Below, piece by piece: positions 62,588-64,000 of a stretch of DNA of 64,000 bases. The stretch is from JBCDKH01 sp964388485 (GTDB lineage: Bacteria; Planctomycetota; Phycisphaerae; Tepidisphaerales; Tepidisphaeraceae), in NCBI GenBank assembly GCA_964388485.1, contig CAYMAS010000007.1, positions 1 through 64,000 of the forward strand, given 5' to 3'. The notes beneath the pieces were generated by a model. It did no database searches. It saw nothing but the letters and a program-made list of their open reading frames with translations, and had not been told where the DNA came from. The stretch's first letter is position 1, and each line of letters opens with the position of its first letter. The position numbers and the translations under genes were made by a program.

Positions 62588-64000
62588 TTACTCGTCGAGC
62601 GACTTGATTTCCTGAAAGGTCGGTGCCAGCCGCTCATATTGCCGGGCATACACGTCGACGTATTTCTTGTACGCCTCCATCGAGCGCTTCTTGGGTCGAA
62701 CGACGTCGCCCGCCTTGATGAGCTGTTTGCAGGCGGCGGGTACAGATTTATACGTGCCGAGTCCGACACCCGCCAGCAACGCGGCTCCGAAGGCGGCACC
62801 CTCTTCGCTGTTGGTCGTGGCGACAGGCGCGTCGTAGACGTCGGCCTGAAGCTGACGCCAGAACGCGCTCCTGGCTCCACCGCCGGTCGTCCTGACCTGC
62901 CGAACGTTGATCGCCATCTCGCTCCGCATGATCTCGAGCATGCGGGCCATGTTGTACGTCACGCCCTCGACAAGGCTCCGCACCAGGTGGCCGGGCGTCG
63001 TGCGGCGGCTCATGCCGATCCAGCAGGCTCGGGCATCGGGATCCGGATACGGGCACCGTTCGCCGTTTAGAAACGGCAGGAACAAGAGGCCTTCGCTGCC
63101 GGCAGGCACCTTCTCGGCTTGCTTGAGCAGGTTCGTGAACACCTGATCGGCCTTGCCTTTGCCTTTGGACTTCTCGGCGAATTCGTCGGCATACCACTGC
63201 AAGCTGCCGGCGGCGCTGAGCATGCAGCCAAAGTTGACGTAAGCCTCGGGCACCGCGTGGCACATCGTGGCGATTCGGCCAGGCTGTTTGCCGCTGGCAT
63301 CGATGGCGACGCGATCGCTGTGTGCTGCCATGACACCGCCGGTGCCGAGGTTCGCGTTCATGAGGCCGGCCTCGACCACACCCATGCCGACGGCACCGGT
63401 CATCACGTCGCCACTGCCCGCAAAGACCGGCGTGTCGGGATTGAGGCCCAGATTCGCTGCAGCGTCCTTCTCGAGGACACCCGTCTGGACTGTCGACTCA
63501 ACCACGTCGGGCAGGATCGCTCGGTCGATTTTGAGCATGTCCATCAGCGTCTGCGACCATTGTCGGCCGCGGACGTCGAGCAGACACATGCCGCTGGCAT
63601 CGCCGACGTCGGTCGTGTACTGGCCGGTCATGCGGAACCGGACGTAGTCCTTGGGCGGGACGACCTTGTGAAGCCGGCTGAACTTCTTGGCTTCGTTCTT
63701 CTTGAACCACAGAATTTTGGGAAGCGTGTAGCCGGTCAGCGGCAGGTTGCCGACGAGGTCGAGCATCCGCTGCGGCCCACCGGCCGTCTCCGTGATCTGC
63801 TCGCTCTGCTCGCCGGTTCGCTGGTCGTTCCAGAGGATCGCCGGACGCAGGACGCGGCCCTTTTCGTCCAGGAAGACGCTGCCGTGCATCTGGCCGCTAA
63901 GGCCGATGGCGGTAATGTCGTCTTTGGAGACCTTGGCATCACGCAGGGCGGCGCGGATGCTCTTCTGGACGGCAGACCACCACTCGAGCGGGTCTTGCTC
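62588..64000 (-). CDS. xylB: Xylulokinase (FGGY family), 5' end outside the window
   Basis: The last 471 codons are present and the N-terminal start lies beyond the right edge. FGGY kinases phosphorylate sugars with ATP; D-xylulose is the likely substrate. Visible blocks: IGLSGQMHGSVFLDEKGRVL, RPAILWNDQRTGEQSEQI, KILWFKKNEAKKFSRL, DYVRFRMTGQYTTDVGDASG (with the catalytic Asp), FAGSGDVMTGAVGMG, NLGTGGVMAAHSD and FLPFLNGERCPYPDPDARAC near the end, then GGGARSAFWRQLQADVYDAP. The segment SGDVMTGAVG and NGERCPY fit XylB better than glycerol kinase. The gene runs off the edge, so operon context is unknown. Confidence 0.88.
   Translation of the reverse strand, partial: EQDPLEWWSAVQKSIRAALRDAKVSKDDITAIGLSGQMHGSVFLDEKGRVLRPAILWNDQRTGEQSEQITETAGGPQRMLDLVGNLPLTGYTLPKILWFKKNEAKKFSRLHKVVPPKDYVRFRMTGQYTTDVGDASGMCLLDVRGRQWSQTLMDMLKIDRAILPDVVESTVQTGVLEKDAAANLGLNPDTPVFAGSGDVMTGAVGMGVVEAGLMNANLGTGGVMAAHSDRVAIDASGKQPGRIATMCHAVPEAYVNFGCMLSAAGSLQWYADEFAEKSKGKGKADQVFTNLLKQAEKVPAGSEGLLFLPFLNGERCPYPDPDARACWIGMSRRTTPGHLVRSLVEGVTYNMARMLEIMRSEMAINVRQVRTTGGGARSAFWRQLQADVYDAPVATTNSEEGAAFGAALLAGVGLGTYKSVPAACKQLIKAGDVVRPKKRSMEAYKKYVDVYARQYERLAPTFQEIKSLDE

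Overview
The window looks like a scaffold from a planctomycete, probably of the class Phycisphaerae. The evidence is the mix of genes rather than any marker. There is an LE-x-R-x-LL type motif near the start of a giant exported protein, and a PEP-CTERM protein with dockerin-like repeats. There is also an ECF sigma factor beside a TPR Ser/Thr kinase, a Uma2-family nuclease, a type III glutamine synthetase, several exported propeller proteins and a high G+C content. A run of exactly 100 N (35821-35920) inside a tandem repeat shows that this is a draft assembly. The left edge cuts a repeat array and the right edge cuts a xylulokinase gene.

Layout. 1-8.1 kb: a 21-bp repeat array, a PD40 propeller lipoprotein and a 1925-residue surface protein. 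8.1-12.7 kb: ECF sigma factor, heptanucleotide arrays, and a Ser/Thr kinase whose reading frame runs into the remains of a VOC/glyoxalase gene, then a Nudix hydrolase. 12.6-20.1 kb (minus strand): bifunctional putA carrying three in-frame palindromic insertions, a Uma2 protein, galE and an exported protein. 20.1-21.7 kb: tRNA-Gly, a CYTH protein, rsmD and a YkgJ-type Fe-S protein.

21.7-29.2 kb is the most unusual region. Four tightly coupled genes, three of them joined by GTGA overlaps, encode a small lipoprotein, a pseudokinase-TM-SUMF1-like-VWA protein, a C-terminally anchored small protein and an IcmF/TssM-like protein with a lost Walker A motif. I read this as a divergent relative of the type VI secretion membrane complex (TssJ-L-M) plus its PpkA-type regulator. 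No sheath, Hcp, VgrG or ClpV gene is present in the window. A MoxR ATPase gene converges on it tail to tail.

29.2-38.4 kb: moxR, an isolated nuoA, the PEP-CTERM protein, tRNA-Ser, an arginine-rich conserved protein, murG, a YqgE/AlgH protein, a 22-bp repeat array with the gap, and glnN. 38.4-49.5 kb: an oxidoreductase/aldo-keto reductase fusion, a YbaB protein, two cysteine desulfurases, purU, a degenerate hydrolase, a thioredoxin-fold protein, a TPR protein, and a DMT transporter-pyrR-pyrB run. 49.5-64 kb: yidC, a propeller protein, 6-phosphogluconolactonase, a 2-oxoacid dehydrogenase E2, DUF2103-like, peroxiredoxin, a CysQ-like phosphatase, a histidine kinase paired with a REC-GGDEF-EAL protein, DUF427, DUF421 and partial xylB.

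Most genes are housekeeping or metabolic and are short, closely packed operons. Repetitive DNA is a second theme: two families of palindromic elements, three minisatellite arrays and two heptamer arrays. All function calls come from reading motifs by eye; no database search was run.
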